A stretch of DNA of 64,000 nucleotides, taken from the NCBI RefSeq assembly GCF_001949145.1, contig NW_019091641.1, forward strand, positions 136,755 through 200,754, in the 5' to 3' direction. Both the position numbers and the translations under genes were made by a program. This DNA is from Acanthaster planci. Its lineage: Eukaryota > Echinodermata > Asteroidea > Valvatida > Acanthasteridae. The notes beneath the pieces are model-generated. The model was not told the origin of the DNA. It did not search any database and saw only the letters and a program-made list of their open reading frames with translations. This document shows, piece by piece, positions 12,080-32,900 of the stretch (its first letter is position 1; every line of letters starts with the position of its first letter).

Positions 12080-15000
12080 ATGGCACTTGAACTGTTACAG
12101 AAATCAGTGGAGACAGTGCTGGAACCGGCAGGATTCGAAATTCACCCTTTCAAAGTAATGTGATTGTAAGAACTTGAACTGTCATGCCAGTCGTTAACTG
12201 GAAACTTTTTTGAATTTTTTTAAAATGATTTTACCATGGCTACCTTACCATACATGCCATACCGTTTGATCGTGGAGGTACCTCCATGGTTTGATCATTG
12301 ATGATCGGCAAGCATTTTTGCCTTTGATTAAACCATGGTGAATTAGGAACATGAGGAAGAAAAGTGATATCAAGCTGAAGTTACATTTCAAGGGAGATCT
12401 ACTGTTGGGTGCGATCAGTCGATCTGCACTCTCATTTGATCCACACATGTATACATGTAACTCTTAAGGTCCATATTATGCCCCAACTATAGCATTAAGT
12501 CCCGACTATAGTTGGGACAGTCCCAACTGTAGTGCTGCAGTTGGGCTGGCTCAACTATTGTTGACTAATGTCTGTGGGAAATGTCTCAACATTATCCAAG
12601 TTAATGTGTCTCACAGTGGCACTTCATCTGTTCATCTATCCTATGAGTAGGGGGGCTAGGCCTATGACCGATGACGTGACATTTGTAAACAATATGACTT
12701 TGGCACATGCTGGGCACAGAACCTCTCTCCTGTAGTTGGGCCGGCCCAACTGTAGCACTCTAGTTGGGACGGGCGTAACTATAGTTGGGACTTATGCTAT
12801 GGTTGGGGCGTAACATCCATATTACACACTGTGTTGGTTTAATTCCTTTTAAAGTTTTGGTCGTTTGGTGTTAAGTCTTTTCAGTCCTTGTGGGTTTTGC
12901 ATCTTTTTTTTGTCCATCATTCTTTTTGTCCTTTTTTTTAAAGTCAAATATTGGTGTCTGAGTCCCTATTAATTCAGTTTCCTCCGACCTTTCCCTCAAA
13001 GATCCTTGGTTTAGTTAGAGACTTTTGTTGTTTTGCGAGTTCCCCCATAGCGTGTCCTTTTTCCCAGTCACAGTAGCAAGTCTGTCATTAGTGATCATGC
13101 TGATTGACTAATCACACCCAACACAGGTATGCAGAAAAGATCATGCTGTAACTGACATGATTAGCGGATCACCATGATCACGCATGTTGACCGATCATGC
13201 CCGACAGTGACCACAAACCATTTGTACCAAACATGCTTAGCTTGCTGACTTGAAAAATCTCTGACTGGAACTGAGAAAGTGTCATAATGTTGGGGAAAAG
13301 ATTCTTGGTAACAATTTTTTCTAATTCACACACATTACCAATTACTACGCATTTCTTTTTTTGTTTTTGTTTTCATTGCTCTTGGTATGCACAGATCGGT
13401 TGGTACAACGATAGGGTTCAGTCTGCTTTCCACTTGGCTTATCATGATGATACACTTGCATTTTGTGTTCTGAGCACTCCGTGTATGTTTGAGAAGACCT
13501 TCATGCCATATGTAAGATCACTCACAGCTTTGACGAGCAGGGACCCTATAGATGATTGTGTGGCACAGCAGTACAATCGTCTGAAAGAGGTGGGTCTGTC
13601 CATTGTTCCTCGTGTCAACATGTCAGTTTGAGGTCTCTCAACTTAAACATTTGTTGCATCGTGAAACATCAAAGACATGTCAGGCTAAAGTCAGGTTCAT
13701 TGGCCCAAACCTGCTACACTTGCATTATTTATGACTTACCACTAAAGGGCATCAGAAAAACTTGGATTCAAATTTAACTTGAGCATCGGACAAATTGTTA
13801 AACTATGGGCATTTTCAAAACGAGTGGATTCAGATTAGACGTCAGTTTCACTGGTTCCAGTCAGAGCTCATATATGTGGTTTCAAACACTGCTTCAAAAC
13901 AGCTGGCACCAGCAAAACCGAAGTCTGAACCAAATCCACTCATTTAAAAAATGTTCTAACATTCATGAATAATTTGTTCAAGATTGACTTGTTTAATATG
14001 CTAAAGATTGGATAGTGTACAATATATTTATGTTGCTGTTGTCTTTGTTTTTGCAGAGTCTTCCAGATTACATGATTGAGACCATCCAAGACTATGAGCT
14101 ACATCCAAACAGGAGACCAAAGATCCTTGTACAGACGGTTGGCCATGTGTCCGGAGCAGCGTATTACTACCAAAGATCCAATATGAAGCACGATCCGTGG
14201 GGAGATAAGGTAATGTAAATTATCTAGCAGCGCTGATGTGCTACAACTGTAGCATTTGTCCTGTCCAGCCGTGGTTTGGACATATCCAGCAATGGTGACA
14301 CAGTTGGATAGGTTGGCCCAACAGTGTACGCCGTAGCACGTGCCACGGCTGTTTGGTGTATATCAACAATACGCTAGCAGAATCAAGTTATTTGTGTCAT
14401 CATGGGTGAAATGCCAGGTTGGCACAGTTTTTTGTACATGTATTGAGTTTCGTAAGCAAGAAAGGTGAAGGACATTCTAAAATGTTGACATCATCGTCAT
14501 CGATGAGTGTTGGTCATGGAAGTCAGACACACGACAATGCCAAATTTTCACGTGTTTTAGTCAAGCTTTATTATAAAAGATCATAGAGAATTTGTGCCAG
14601 CTAGAAATAATATTTTGAAACAACTGCAAGAAGATAAGAAATTGCTTGAAGATGTTTAAAGGGATCGGGGGAAACTCACTGGATTTGAAATACAGATGCG
14701 GCTGTTGAAATGTTTCTATTCTTTGCATTCAAGTCTTAAAAAATTAGCATGTTCCGCAATTGATGGCTAATGCACGGATAACCATATTTCTCCAAATCTA
14801 GACTTTTGATACTGTTGGGGGCAATCAGTCGGTCAGCACTACCATTCGATCAGTTAAGCCTTTCTGAAATTTTCTACCGCAAGTCTCTTCTTTCCAAACA
14901 GTCGTCCATGACAACGAATTAGAAAGAAAAAGGCAATTGCCAGAAAACAGAATTATCAGCAAAAGTGGGTTTTTTTTTAAGATTGACTTATACAAAGATG

Positions 15001-15375
15001 CGGTAATGGCAGAAAGGAACGGATCTAGTCTCTGTTTGTGATTGCATGCAGAAAATATTTGGTGTCAGCATCCACCCAAAATACGGAGGATGGTTTGCAT
15101 TCCGTGGTGTCCTGATCTTCCCCGGGGTACAGCTGCCCCTGGTGCAGCAGGATCCCCCAGACGTGATCAAGACGGACGAAGCCTTAAAGGACCTCCTGGA
15201 CCAGTTCAACGACAACTGGATGGAGAACAAGTACAGAGACTGCATTGAGGTCCGGGAGCGGTACTCCCCGGAGCAGATTGAATACTTCCAGACGCCACCT
15301 GCACAGAGGGGCAAGCTTCTCGGATTCACCGGCGAAAAAACTATGGTGGAGAGAACAGCGGACCGTTGTCACTAG
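12080..15375 (+). CDS. MMACHC: MMACHC: cyanocobalamin reductase / alkylcobalamin dealkylase (cblC protein)
   Basis: This cytosolic flavoprotein-like enzyme removes the upper ligand of cobalamin and hands it to the methionine synthase and methylmalonyl-CoA mutase routes. Four phase-0 exons: 12080-12154, 13395-13589, 14057-14209 and 15052-15375 (stop TAG), giving 248 residues. Exon 1 encodes [20 protein letters not shown]. Exon 2 has GWYND, AFHLAY and [15 protein letters not shown]. Exon 3 has [12 protein letters not shown] and GAAYYYQR. Exon 4 has [35 protein letters not shown] and [12 protein letters not shown]. All are blocks of the MMACHC family. It is shorter than the human protein because the Pro/Ser-rich C-terminal tail is missing; the conserved catalytic core is complete. 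Intron 1 carries a MITE. Confidence 0.96.
12470..12824. mobile_element. MITE with long terminal inverted repeats and 9-bp target duplication (MMACHC intron 1)
   Basis: The element is 12479-12815, about 337 bp. Its two ends are inverted copies for roughly 85 bp, rich in the motif CCCAACTATAG and its complement. The 9-mer TCCATATTA flanks it on both sides (12470-12478 and 12816-12824). A 9-bp target duplication with long inverted repeats is typical of Mutator-like elements. It has no coding potential, so it is non-autonomous. Confidence 0.85.
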
Positions 15376-17416
15376 CCCTGTGACCGATCCCATCCAGCTC
15401 CTTGCCGTGAAACGTGCAAATCTCTGCGACATACCAGCCAGTGTCAAACGCGACTCCTTTTTCACTGAAACTGATTGCTGCTAAATGGAGAGTGTAAAAG
15501 ATATTTATACTTCTTTTCTTTCAATAACCGTATAGTGGCTTTTTAAACTTGCCTGTGCTTGGAAAGAAGCACCTGATTTAATAAGGTGTTGGGTACTGGA
15601 TTATACAAAGTGTAAAATGGTTAATCCGTGTGAGTGAAAGCAAAGGACCAAGGCAAAAGAGAGAAAAAACCTTGAATGGAAGTATTTATTTCAACTAGAA
15701 AGAGGGATCGACACAGGGGATGTGATTCTTAATAAAAGGTCTGTTTATGCTTGTCTATGGGAAACAAAAGCCCGCACCTCAATGACAACTTCTCTAGCCA
15801 CGGTCTTATCTATCTCTTCCATCTTCGAAAAAACATTACATTTGTTACATGTAGTTCACGACCATTTGAAACTGTGCTGGTACTTTTTATCATTCATACG
15901 TGTCTTATCTTATCACAATGCAGTATTCTATTTTCAGTTAATTTAAAGAGCATGTTTGCTTGCATGTTTAACCAAGAAGACCCACTTGTGTTATAAATGA
16001 CTCAAAGTTGCATGAAATGCAAGAAAGATTTCAGTGTTTGTTTTTATTGCAATACCTTTTAAGAATTTCACTCCATAATTCAAATCAGCATATTAGTAGA
16101 ATCCGAAATGCATGTAGGTACAATTCTATTAACGTCTGGTCACAGAGGAAATAATACAGACTTAAACTAAAAAAATACTTTGAGCTAATTTGTCAAACCT
16201 GCAAATAATTTCAGAGGTATCCCACACTATTAAAAGCTGACTAGACAATCCACATTGCACTCATCTTGCCGCAGTGGCCCGATTACTTACTCGGCAGTGG
16301 TCCAGCTACTGACTTGGCAATGGCCAAGTTGGCAAGCTCCTGTGTACCAATTTTTCCCTTTATCAAGTTTGATGTTAGTACTCTAAAAAAATTCAAACCA
16401 TGCTAAATACCCTCCAAGTGCAACCTATTCACATGCACTGTAATAATTTAAAAGCATTTTTGGAAGATAAAAAGAAACATTGATCACTCCATCTTCTGAC
16501 ATTCTTTGGGTAGATCCTTAAATTTTAACTGAAGTAAAATCCTTTAAAGTACTGTATGTCTCACAAGGCATAACCATCACTCAACTGTAAATCTTGGCAT
16601 TCTGACGGATCCTGTCTAGCGCTGCTCATTGAAAATCACCTCGCACAAAGCATATCTCAATACACACATCAATGACAATATCTATTACATTTCCCTCTTG
16701 CAACAACCAACAGTGAGCCTTTCAGATGAGAACTTTCATCTGCTAAAGAAACAAGACGACGATCAATTCCATTTTGTAAATAAACTTTTTTGGGCAAACA
16801 TAAGGGCATGACCTCCAAAGCCAGTCTGTGATCAGACATATTTCATATAAATGTAATGGATTACCGAGTAAATGTGCCCACACAGAGACCGGTTAATTCA
16901 AATGACAACACCTGCCAAGAGGAGTGTGGTTCACAGTACAGTGGACCTCACAGAAGCCTTGACGGTCTACATCATGCACATGCATGGGGGTGACTCTCAG
17001 TGTGACATCCACTCTGTGGTATCACGTACACACAAATAAATGTACAGTGGGGAAACCCTACCAGCAAACACATATCGCTGTTCATACTCAAGCCAAACTT
17101 CAACTTCAGCCTACGTGCCCAAAAAACATGAAAACTGCCGAGCCTACCTGAAAAAGTGTACAGTTTGGTGTTGATGTTGAATTTTTCTGATAATGTGTTT
17201 GAAACTGGTCTCTCCCCAGTGACTTCTTAGTGAAACTTTCCTGTTTGCTTGTTCTACTGTTAGTGAAAGCTACATGTACAACCCACTTTAAATATGTGGA
17301 GTACCCAGTTAAATGTGCCTAAGGCCCTGAGATCCAAAACCATATTTTCTTTCCAATGCACTATTTGCTCCTGAAAAACGAGGGTGTCTCTTAGAAACAA
17401 AATTAGAGTTGGTATT
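15376..17416. other. Convergent intergenic region between MMACHC and PGM1
   Basis: It should contain both 3' UTRs, since the genes end toward each other. No exon or structured repeat was recognised; the sequence is AT-rich with several TACATGTA-type palindromes. Confidence 0.6.
15731..15736 (+). terminator. Candidate poly(A) signal of MMACHC
   Basis: AATAAA 356 bases past the MMACHC stop codon; it is the first canonical hexamer I found downstream on this strand. Confidence 0.45.
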
Positions 17417-24200
<6,784 letters not shown>

Positions 24201-26992
24201 CTTGTGGAGAGTATTCGGTATTCAGTTCATGGAGCTTTTGATAAAACACTGAAAAACACTCCCAAAATCCTCCGGTTACTACACCGTGACGACCGGTCGT
24301 CCCTGCACGTAGGCACTGTTTTCAATTCGGAAAAGAACACAACACTTGAGTCAGGGTAACCGTGCGGTGAATGGTCGGGTTCCGCGCTAAAGCCCCGCCG
24401 GAGTGGGCGTTGACGTAGACAGAGGGTAGCGGCACAGGGGCGTGCAAGTCTTAAGTCATTGCGGTAGTGCGTGGATGCGATAGTAAAGTGAAGTTTTTTA
24501 AAGAGACTCTGCTTTTGTTTCCTTACATAGGAGCGTCAAATGGTGTCTGAGGACGGAGAATGGGCTAGGTATATTTACTCTGCTTTACTCTTCCGAGTGA
24601 TGTAAATTTCATTTATTACCCAGTCAAAATACGAATATCCTCAACAAGTAACTTAATACTTTGAAGGAAACTGACCTTTTAAACGACAGGACACCTGGGC
24701 GCAACAGCTTATTATAATATGGAACTGAACTGCATGGTAATATATTCTGCAGTAACAAAACATCATTGGCCTTTATCGCATGAAACCCAAAGCTATTAAG
24801 TGTTTTTTCTAATCAGCAGCGGCTAGTAAAAGAATGTGTGATTTAGGTCAGTATTTACGTGGACTTTGAGAGCAAGATATAGATCATGGTGTTTCGTAAG
24901 TGACCATCTCATTTCGGTCACAAGGAGTCTATTTTCAAGCAAACCTTTTGAACTTTGGGAACGCACAAAAACCCAACATGTACCACACTAATGATGGCTT
25001 TGCAAATAATCCATTCCCAGTTGAGAATCATTGTGGTTTTCTGGTTTCAATAGCTAATTTATAAGTTATTATTTACAATGGCAAATGCTGTTAACCTCAT
25101 ATAAATAAGCAAAATTTAGAAGGCCTTGTTACTCTGACCGAACATTCACTGTATTTCCTATTTAAAGAAATGCATTTTTAAAACAGGTATTAATAAAAAA
25201 CTGTCATGCCTCATAAATATATCAAGTATACCCAAAATATTAAAACTCTATAAAATACCACAACTTTACACTTATGTTTTTACAGGAACCAAAACTCCCA
25301 TTCCAGTAAGGATTTCATTGGGCCAAGGGCAGATCCAAAGCCAAATACTGGGGGAGTCGTTTTGGGGGGAAGCAACACAATTTTGCAGATTTCTATGTTT
25401 TTAATTATGGTCTTTTTAAGAGCTGGGGCTACATTTTGGCAATTTTTATATTGCTTTAGAAGGAAGCGAAATGAAATAGAAAAACGCCTCCCTCTCATTA
25501 TTTTCTTTTAAAAACTGTTCCTTTGGGGGCCAATGACCCCTCTTCTCCCCCCTCCACCATCTGCACTTGAATCGGGCTTAATGAAAGGGGTCGGGTTGGA
25601 GTAACCTGTATCATTTTTCGTGATGACACCAACTATGCTTGAAAAAGTAGTAAAAATGTTTGTTAAAAAAAGATACACCGAGCAAAATTAGCCATGATAA
25701 CCGGAGATCCAATAAAAAGACAATAGCGGACCATGAAAACCTCAGCCAATGCTTGGCACCAGCTAGAGTGATGAATCTGACGGACGTGAACTCGCCATAT
25801 CGAGTAAGCCCCCCAAAACTGGTTCAAAAAATAAGTGGCGCATCAAGGTCTTGAGTTGGGGAGGGAGTGGGGTAATAGTTATGGAATTTCCCCCCAAACA
25901 ACAATTTGTTTTATCAGTATCAAAGTATCCCCTAAGAAAGGTGACAGCACCATTTCCTGCATGCTGGCGCCTGCAGAAGGAGAGATAAACGGCAACATGT
26001 CTGGGATGGGGCATCTTACCCCTCTATCCTACGGACGCATATAAACCTGGACCTGCAACGCCTTAGTATGAAGAAGCCAACCAGCTGCCCTTTTACCGAG
26101 CCGAATACAAGCGTGCGGGTTGGCTCCTTTCTATTGACGTCAGGAAGAACAAAGGCGGCAATGCCAGGAAAACTTTGTATTCGGCTCGGTAAAATGGCCG
26201 CGAATGGATTCAATGATCTCTATAAGCTGTTTAAGAACATTGCGAGTCCAGATTTTATTATACACGTCCGTGCGATATCCCCGCTGGATGTTGAAAACAT
26301 ACTCATAGCGAGTCCAGCTGGATCGCCTTACAGTCATGAAAAGAGCGGAATAGTATGCGAGTCACAGCAACAACATAAGTATTACGAGAAACAGAATGGA
26401 AAATGGCGATCAAACGAAAACTTGCATAATGTATTAAAGTACAAAAAGTCAACCAACGAAAGTCATGTTTATCATTAAAAATCTAAACCCAAGTTCAGAG
26501 TACCATATGTATGTATACTAAATTAATAAAACAGCGACAATGATATGTGTTCTTTTATCGCAAGTATCTTAGTCCCTGTATAATAATTATAACATTTCGA
26601 CTTAATTAAATCTTGGGTCTTTAGTACTTTGGTCTCATTTGATAGTTTAACTTACGTTATAAGCGTACATTGTGCCTGTCATTCACCCATAAATTTAAGT
26701 ACATCATTTTCAACAAAGGTAGTACGCGGTACACTGAGATGTAGCATATCTTTACATGAATTGTTTACAACGTTCAAGAGGCATAATTACAAGACAAAAA
26801 TCATTCTGCAGATGTCTGCAGGAATCTCATCCCTTCCAATGCACCGAACCTTTCATTTCAGCGCCTTAAGTATCGTTCTTAGGCCGACACAACGTTGCTA
26901 TCTTTACTATTTCCCTATCCTCTATGTATCGCATCTTATGCTACAACATCCATCCCACATATTTCATTCTTTCCTGATTGCCAACTTATCAC
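24201..26992. other. Intergenic region between PGM1 (5' end) and NOX5 (3' end)
   Basis: The right-hand part should hold the NOX5 3' UTR and the left-hand part the PGM1 promoter; GC content rises around 24280-24480. A perfect 20-bp inverted repeat spans 26091-26194. A plus-strand open frame of 94 codons (26194-26478) starts in its right arm with an ATG in AAAATGGCC context. I do not recognise its product. Confidence 0.6.
26091..26194. repeat. Perfect 20-bp inverted repeat around a CRE-like palindrome
   Basis: TTTTACCGAGCCGAATACAA (26091-26110) recurs in exact reverse complement at 26175-26194, with a 64-base spacer. The spacer contains the full palindrome TGACGTCA (26135-26142). It may be the ends of a tiny fold-back element or a promoter structure. 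Confidence 0.8.
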
Positions 26993-29900
26993 TCAGAAGT
27001 TTTCCTTTCGGAACCCAAAGCCGTGGTCTTGACTCTTGCGTTTGAGGACCTCCCCGAGGCTTGGGGAGCCGCAGAAGAACACAGTGACCTTGCCTCGTTT
27101 GCGCTGGTCGATGTCGTCGAAGACCCGGTCCCAGTCTGGTCGGCCGGCCTGCGTTCGCGTCATCAGGCCGGTAATCATGTCTCGCCGCTTCTTCTTGTGG
27201 ATGAGATCTAAGGCCATGTGCAGGCCAATTGCCTGTCAAAAACAATTGATCAAAATAATGATCACAGTTTTAATACACGAAAGTATTAAAAATTAGTCTT
27301 TCGAACCTATATTGCGGTAAAGCGTGAATGACAGGCAAATAGCCTGGCAGATTAAGTACAAGTAGTGCGCAATGAGACATGAACCAACTGACGCCAATAA
27401 TGACTATAGTGGAAAGTTCTACAATGACATCGTCTTCAGGATAGGTATAGCTCACTAGCTATACCCTGCTCTATACTGAATGACAGACATGATGTAAGAC
27501 TGACTTGCTAGTCGATCGAGGACTGACGCCTCAGACTCCAATGATGATTATTTTAGATGCAAAACAAAATAATATATCTATTGGTCAACTGATAAACCGG
27601 CTTACGACTTATAAACTGACCTTTGATACCGGTTAAACTGACGGATCAACCAAAATGTCTGTTAATTCACCAAAACAGATAACTCGCACCTTCATGTCAT
27701 GTTTGCCCAATGCTGCTGTCATGTACAAATTGATATTGATGAATCTGTCGGATGACATCATCTCCTCCTGCTCTAACTCGATGTGATTAAGCAGGCTGAG
27801 AAACCATTCGAAAGACCGCTGTTGCCGCGTAATCCAAAAGAAATCAACCTGTGTATAAAGTCATGGCATTAAATTTAAAACAATATCCCGCAACTCATTT
27901 TGTTGGGCTGTGAGTGTCCGAAGTTTTCGATTAACATCTCTGTTTAGCAGCACATACATCGTAGTCGAAGTTTGTTAAAACTCTAAACTTTGCAGGCATG
28001 TGTTGGAGACGTTCTGTAAAACAATAGAATATCCTTTAAACCAAACAAACTGTGTCTATGGCACTGGTGTGTCCCATGGAACAACGAAGACAAGCACTGG
28101 TTGTCGTGAAAAAAAATGGTTACCAATAGTTAGGAGCGCATCAGATTTTGCCGCATGAGGGCATTACCTTCTTGAGCCTCAGCAGAGAAGGTGTGTCCTC
28201 CAGCCAGGCGTAGTTGCATTTCTTGCATCGTTTGGTGGCCATTTTGTGCCGTTCGTGGATGCTCTGCAGGATGGACGCAAAGGGCGTGATACCGATCCCT
28301 GCACCAATCAGCACGGCGTGGTCGGTCTCAAAGATGTGCTGCGAAGGGGCGCCGTAGGGCCCGTCTATGTACACCTTGTAAATGGAAACGGGAAGGTTGG
28401 CTTTTAAGTAGTAAGTCTAGCTACGAGTGTGGTGCGATATCCAAGGCTCTGTTTGCATTTTGAGACATTATTCCTTTGCTAATCTAGAACGTGTACTTGG
28501 TAAAAACCGTTTCATATTGACAATGGTGCGAAAGCGAACTTGCATGCAAAATTTTCCATTGTGTCGATGCCTTATTTACACTGGACCTCACCTGAGCCCT
28601 ACGCTTTCTTCCTAGCATGAACCAGCTTAAGTTCAATTTCACCATTCTTAGTTCTAAACTTAGAGACAGCTTATTTCTTTTAGATGAAGAGGTTTCGTAA
28701 ATGTTGATGTCATTTTGTGAAAAATGCACGTGGCAGTTATTTTTTTTTAATGGTTTGAAGGAGGACCTATTGGGTTGAATGTGATTTGTGTTAGTGTGGA
28801 ATTACATCAGAGGAGACAAGTTACTCTTTGTTGCAACTGGATTATTTTCCTGCTTAATTTTTTAGATTTGTAAGACACACATGTAGCAAAAAAGTAAAAT
28901 ACCTCGATCCCTGTATGTTCGTCGGGGTCCTCGACGAGGGATTCGACAACATCCAAGGAATGTTGAGTCAGTTTCCTATTGAAACTGCTGCTTCGCCGCC
29001 GTGACACTGGTGGTGACTGCGGAGTCCAGGAGAGAAACGTCCGGGGCTGAGAGCCCGTTGATTTTCCCCTTAGGTCCGTCTCGCTGTGGCCCGACGATGC
29101 CCTCACACTCTGAAGGACTCGCTGCTCGATTGACACTCCACTGTCTTTTCTGGACGGCCCGGCGGTGGAAGTCGGCGTGGAAGTCGGCTTGGAAGGGGTG
29201 GCTTTGGACGATAGCGGTCTGTCTTCAGCGTAGCACTCGCTAATGAGCGGACTCATCTTCTGTATCGGCGGGAGGATCAAGGGCCCAGAGAGTGGCTTAA
29301 CTTTGGTCGATTCCACTGGCACGACGGTCTCGATACCGCTTTCTGTATCGCTCAAGTCTGTTAACCGATTCTTATCATCTCCACCAACTCCCTGTTCTCT
29401 AACGTTATTGCACCTGTCAACTTTTGACCGATAGTCTGTCGTTCGACTTGGCCTTTCGTCCTCGCTACCCAGTGTACCAGGCAGGGCGAACTGAAGCTCG
29501 TGTCCCTCCGCGGACTGGCCAGGGCTTCTCTTCGGCGACGCTATGGGGGATCGTAGCGATCCTTCCTCTGCGAGGACCTCAAGGGTTTTACCCTCTCTAA
29601 TTTCGGAGGCCGGGTTCTCGAAGCACGTTAGTTCTTTTTGCTGTCGTTCCCTGCAGACGGCACGGAGTCGCTTTGTCCAGTTACCGATGGCCCGGATGTG
29701 AAGAGTAATAAAAGCTACCAATCAACAGAAAGCAAGCCGGAAAATCCTTAAAACAAACGTCGCAAAAACATAACACCAATCGTTTCGGCGACAGAAAAGT
29801 GATACTGACGTAGAATTTTAAATATAAAGTCAATAATCTAAAAGTACCCAACCTTTCTGCTCAGGAGCACTTGATATGGTGAAGGGGTGCCACTCGTTCT

Positions 29901-32900
29901 TGGCTATCTGGGGGATGTTGATGTGAACGTACTCACCAGGATGGAACCGAAGCTTGGGAGGTCTAGGAATAATGAGCAGGGTCACCTGTGCATCAAACCG
30001 TACGTCAGATTACAGATAGGCCTGTAGATGTACTAGTATGCAATGTACATGTATTGAGTTCTATGGACTCGTTTGCTGCCAAAGGCGTGTTCCCCAAAAC
30101 AAATTTTAAAAGACAAGGTAAGTTGTCCTGATTGTGATATTGAATAGCTTTATGACACATAGCACTTTCTCTGATCATTAATGCAACAATGCATGACATA
30201 AACTGACCAACACAAAACCGAGAAATTTTGAACTACATATGACTCGGACCAGCCAACCGACACAGGCAAGCTCGGTGGTCGAGTGGTTAAGACGTCTGCA
30301 CTAGCAAGCAGGAGGTTGTGGGTTCGAGTCCCACTCGAGTACGCTTGTGGTTTTTCACAAGCTTTGTGTTATAATACATGTCGGGCAGGGCAAAAATCCT
30401 AAATTAAATTTAGTACACGACAAGCGACTTTGAAATTTACTGAAAACTGTCCCGCCTTTGGATGTTTACATGGAATTGCCGTAAGAAACAAAAGTGAGGT
30501 GTATTTCCAAATAAAGAGTCGTTTGTCTAATTGTTTTCTCAACAATTACGCAATACTCAATCAAAACTGAAGCTTTCTAGTGCCACTTCTCTTTCTGATA
30601 ACAATCAGGCTGTTTTACTACTTCAGTAGTTGGCGCAAAAATGGCCTCCGTATTGCTCTGGAGAACCAGTCTACAGATTTTCATCCATTCATACCACTTT
30701 TTCAAACGAAACTCACGTTGGCTGGTAACACGACGGCTTTCTTGATGAACGTCCGGCCGTCTCGAGCCCGGCGCACCAACTTCAGCCGGAGGAATCGCTC
30801 GATGGCGTAAAGAGTACCAGGCAAGATGAACCACATCCAGAACGTGGTGGCATGAAGGATCAGGAGAATCCAGAACAAAATGGAGAACTGATGCGTCATG
30901 TGAAACACCTAGGGCAAACAGTGACGCGCGTAAGACGAGGGAATAAGGAAAACCCGTTGAGTGAAACAAGTATAGTAACTTTGAAGCGCACCTATGAGGG
31001 TAAAAGTTACTGCCCAGCGGTGACCATAGGGCATTTGAAAGGCTGTGTAATCGAGTATGGGGCCACACCTAAAATTGGGTTTGTATCGACTATCACACCA
31101 TCTGTCATATTTTGGAAAACACAAAATATCGTTGAACTTTTGTAACTGTTTTTGAATTCTCCATTTAGGAAACGGGAATGGGGTACATATTTATTTTTTT
31201 ATCATGACATTTTTAGGCAATCGAAAGAAAGGATGTCCCTTGAAGGGCAACAAAACCCCTCTAAAGTGGCCATTTTGAAAAAAAAAAATCTTCCGTCCCT
31301 GTATTTCTTAACACGGTCATCGAGGGGTTGTGTGTTGATAAGAACTTCTCACAGGTTAAAAATTGTTATAAGTCAACATTTCATCAATAAAACAACTGTG
31401 TATTGCGCCTTCTGTTTAAAACTTCAATAGATTTCAAACTACCTTGTCGGCGCACTCATTCATTACCGACTTTTTTTTTAAATATGAAAAGAAACTTAGG
31501 ATCTCACAACAGAAATTTGAACCCTTTTGAAAGAGGAGAAACTGCTTCACCTGGAAGTAACCTCTTCGCCGGATGAAGGAGAACGAGAAGACGAAGATGA
31601 TGAGGAGGATAACAGTCAGGGCGTGACCTGTGATACTGGCAGTCCCAGCTACCCAACCAATTCCAGGGGTCACCGTGAATAGATACTCTACCAACGTGTA
31701 GTTGGTGGCTCCAAGAGACATATCGACTGCGACCAGGAAAAAAAAATCGCCAGTTCATTGTACTGATTATCTGGCCATGAATATTGAAGAACAAAATAAG
31801 CAAAGTAAAGGAGAAGTTTTCAGCAAAAATGTGAGATTTCAAAATCTGCACACATGCATTAAGACTTTTTCCTTCCTTCTATGAGTGAAGGACGTATCTG
31901 TGAAAGCATGTTTTTTTTTCAATAAATGGTATTTAAGTCATTGCACAGTCTAAATTTCTACACGGTGCGGCAGGAACTTAAAGCCTTCTAGACATGTAAA
32001 ATCATCTCACTTTTGAAAAGTAATTTGTTCCTTCCATAATAATGAACACAGAACTGTGTGACATCTGAAAGCAAGCCCCGCCCCATAAGAACGACGGGTA
32101 AAGAAATTGAGCATGCGCGCAATTAGCGATTTAACAGCAGTTAAGAATTTTTTTTTTGCCTAGCCTTTTATACATTTCACATTGAACAACTTACGGAAAT
32201 TAAAAACATGTCCATTAATGTGCACAAGAGACAATCCAACGATGGCGTAGCCGACTAATTTATGCAAGTCCACGTGTTGGTCAATCAGGACTAACGCAGC
32301 TGCCACGTTGGTGCTACGTATCACAGTCAAGCATTTACGGAGCATTAGACACAGGACGAACACGCAGTCGAAACTCAAACACCGACCTGGTAAGAGAAAA
32401 CATAAATATTAGAGAGGCCGTTATTCCTCGAAATCAGCAGGCTCTGATTGTAAAAAGCCAATGTGATTGGAATTCAAAGCACTAGTGCAAATCTCGTGAA
32501 TGCATCACGGACTATTATCTAGACCCGGAATCCCTTTAATAGTCAGCACGCAGAGGTTATTGAAGCCACTGGCGGCCATCTTACCGTGCCGACTACAAAG
32601 GTAGTATCTTCTGTATTTTCAAGCCTAAAGCAAATTCGCATAACTCTTTAAAAATGCGCAACTTTCCTCTTCGATAATTTTATTACATCACAGAGCTAGC
32701 TAAGTAACGATAGCCTACATGTGTTCCGTAATTTTTGACTGTGGAAGTTTCTGCTGTCTCTCCCATACCCAAACCTTGCCAAATGCATAGTGACCACTAT
32801 TTTCGGACTTCATTGAGTTACTTCTTTCATCACCTTCGTGTTGATGGTCTATACCAACCCATTAGAATGCAGAAGGGTTTGAAGTGGTGACACTTCTAGC

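Noticed and set aside
29001-29434. Plus-strand open frames opposite NOX5 exon 10
   Set aside because: They are antisense shadows of the GC-rich coding exon.
30268-30342. A tRNA gene on the plus strand
   Set aside because: The A- and B-boxes are good, but the anticodon loop would have eight bases and the acceptor stem is imperfect; a SINE head fits better.
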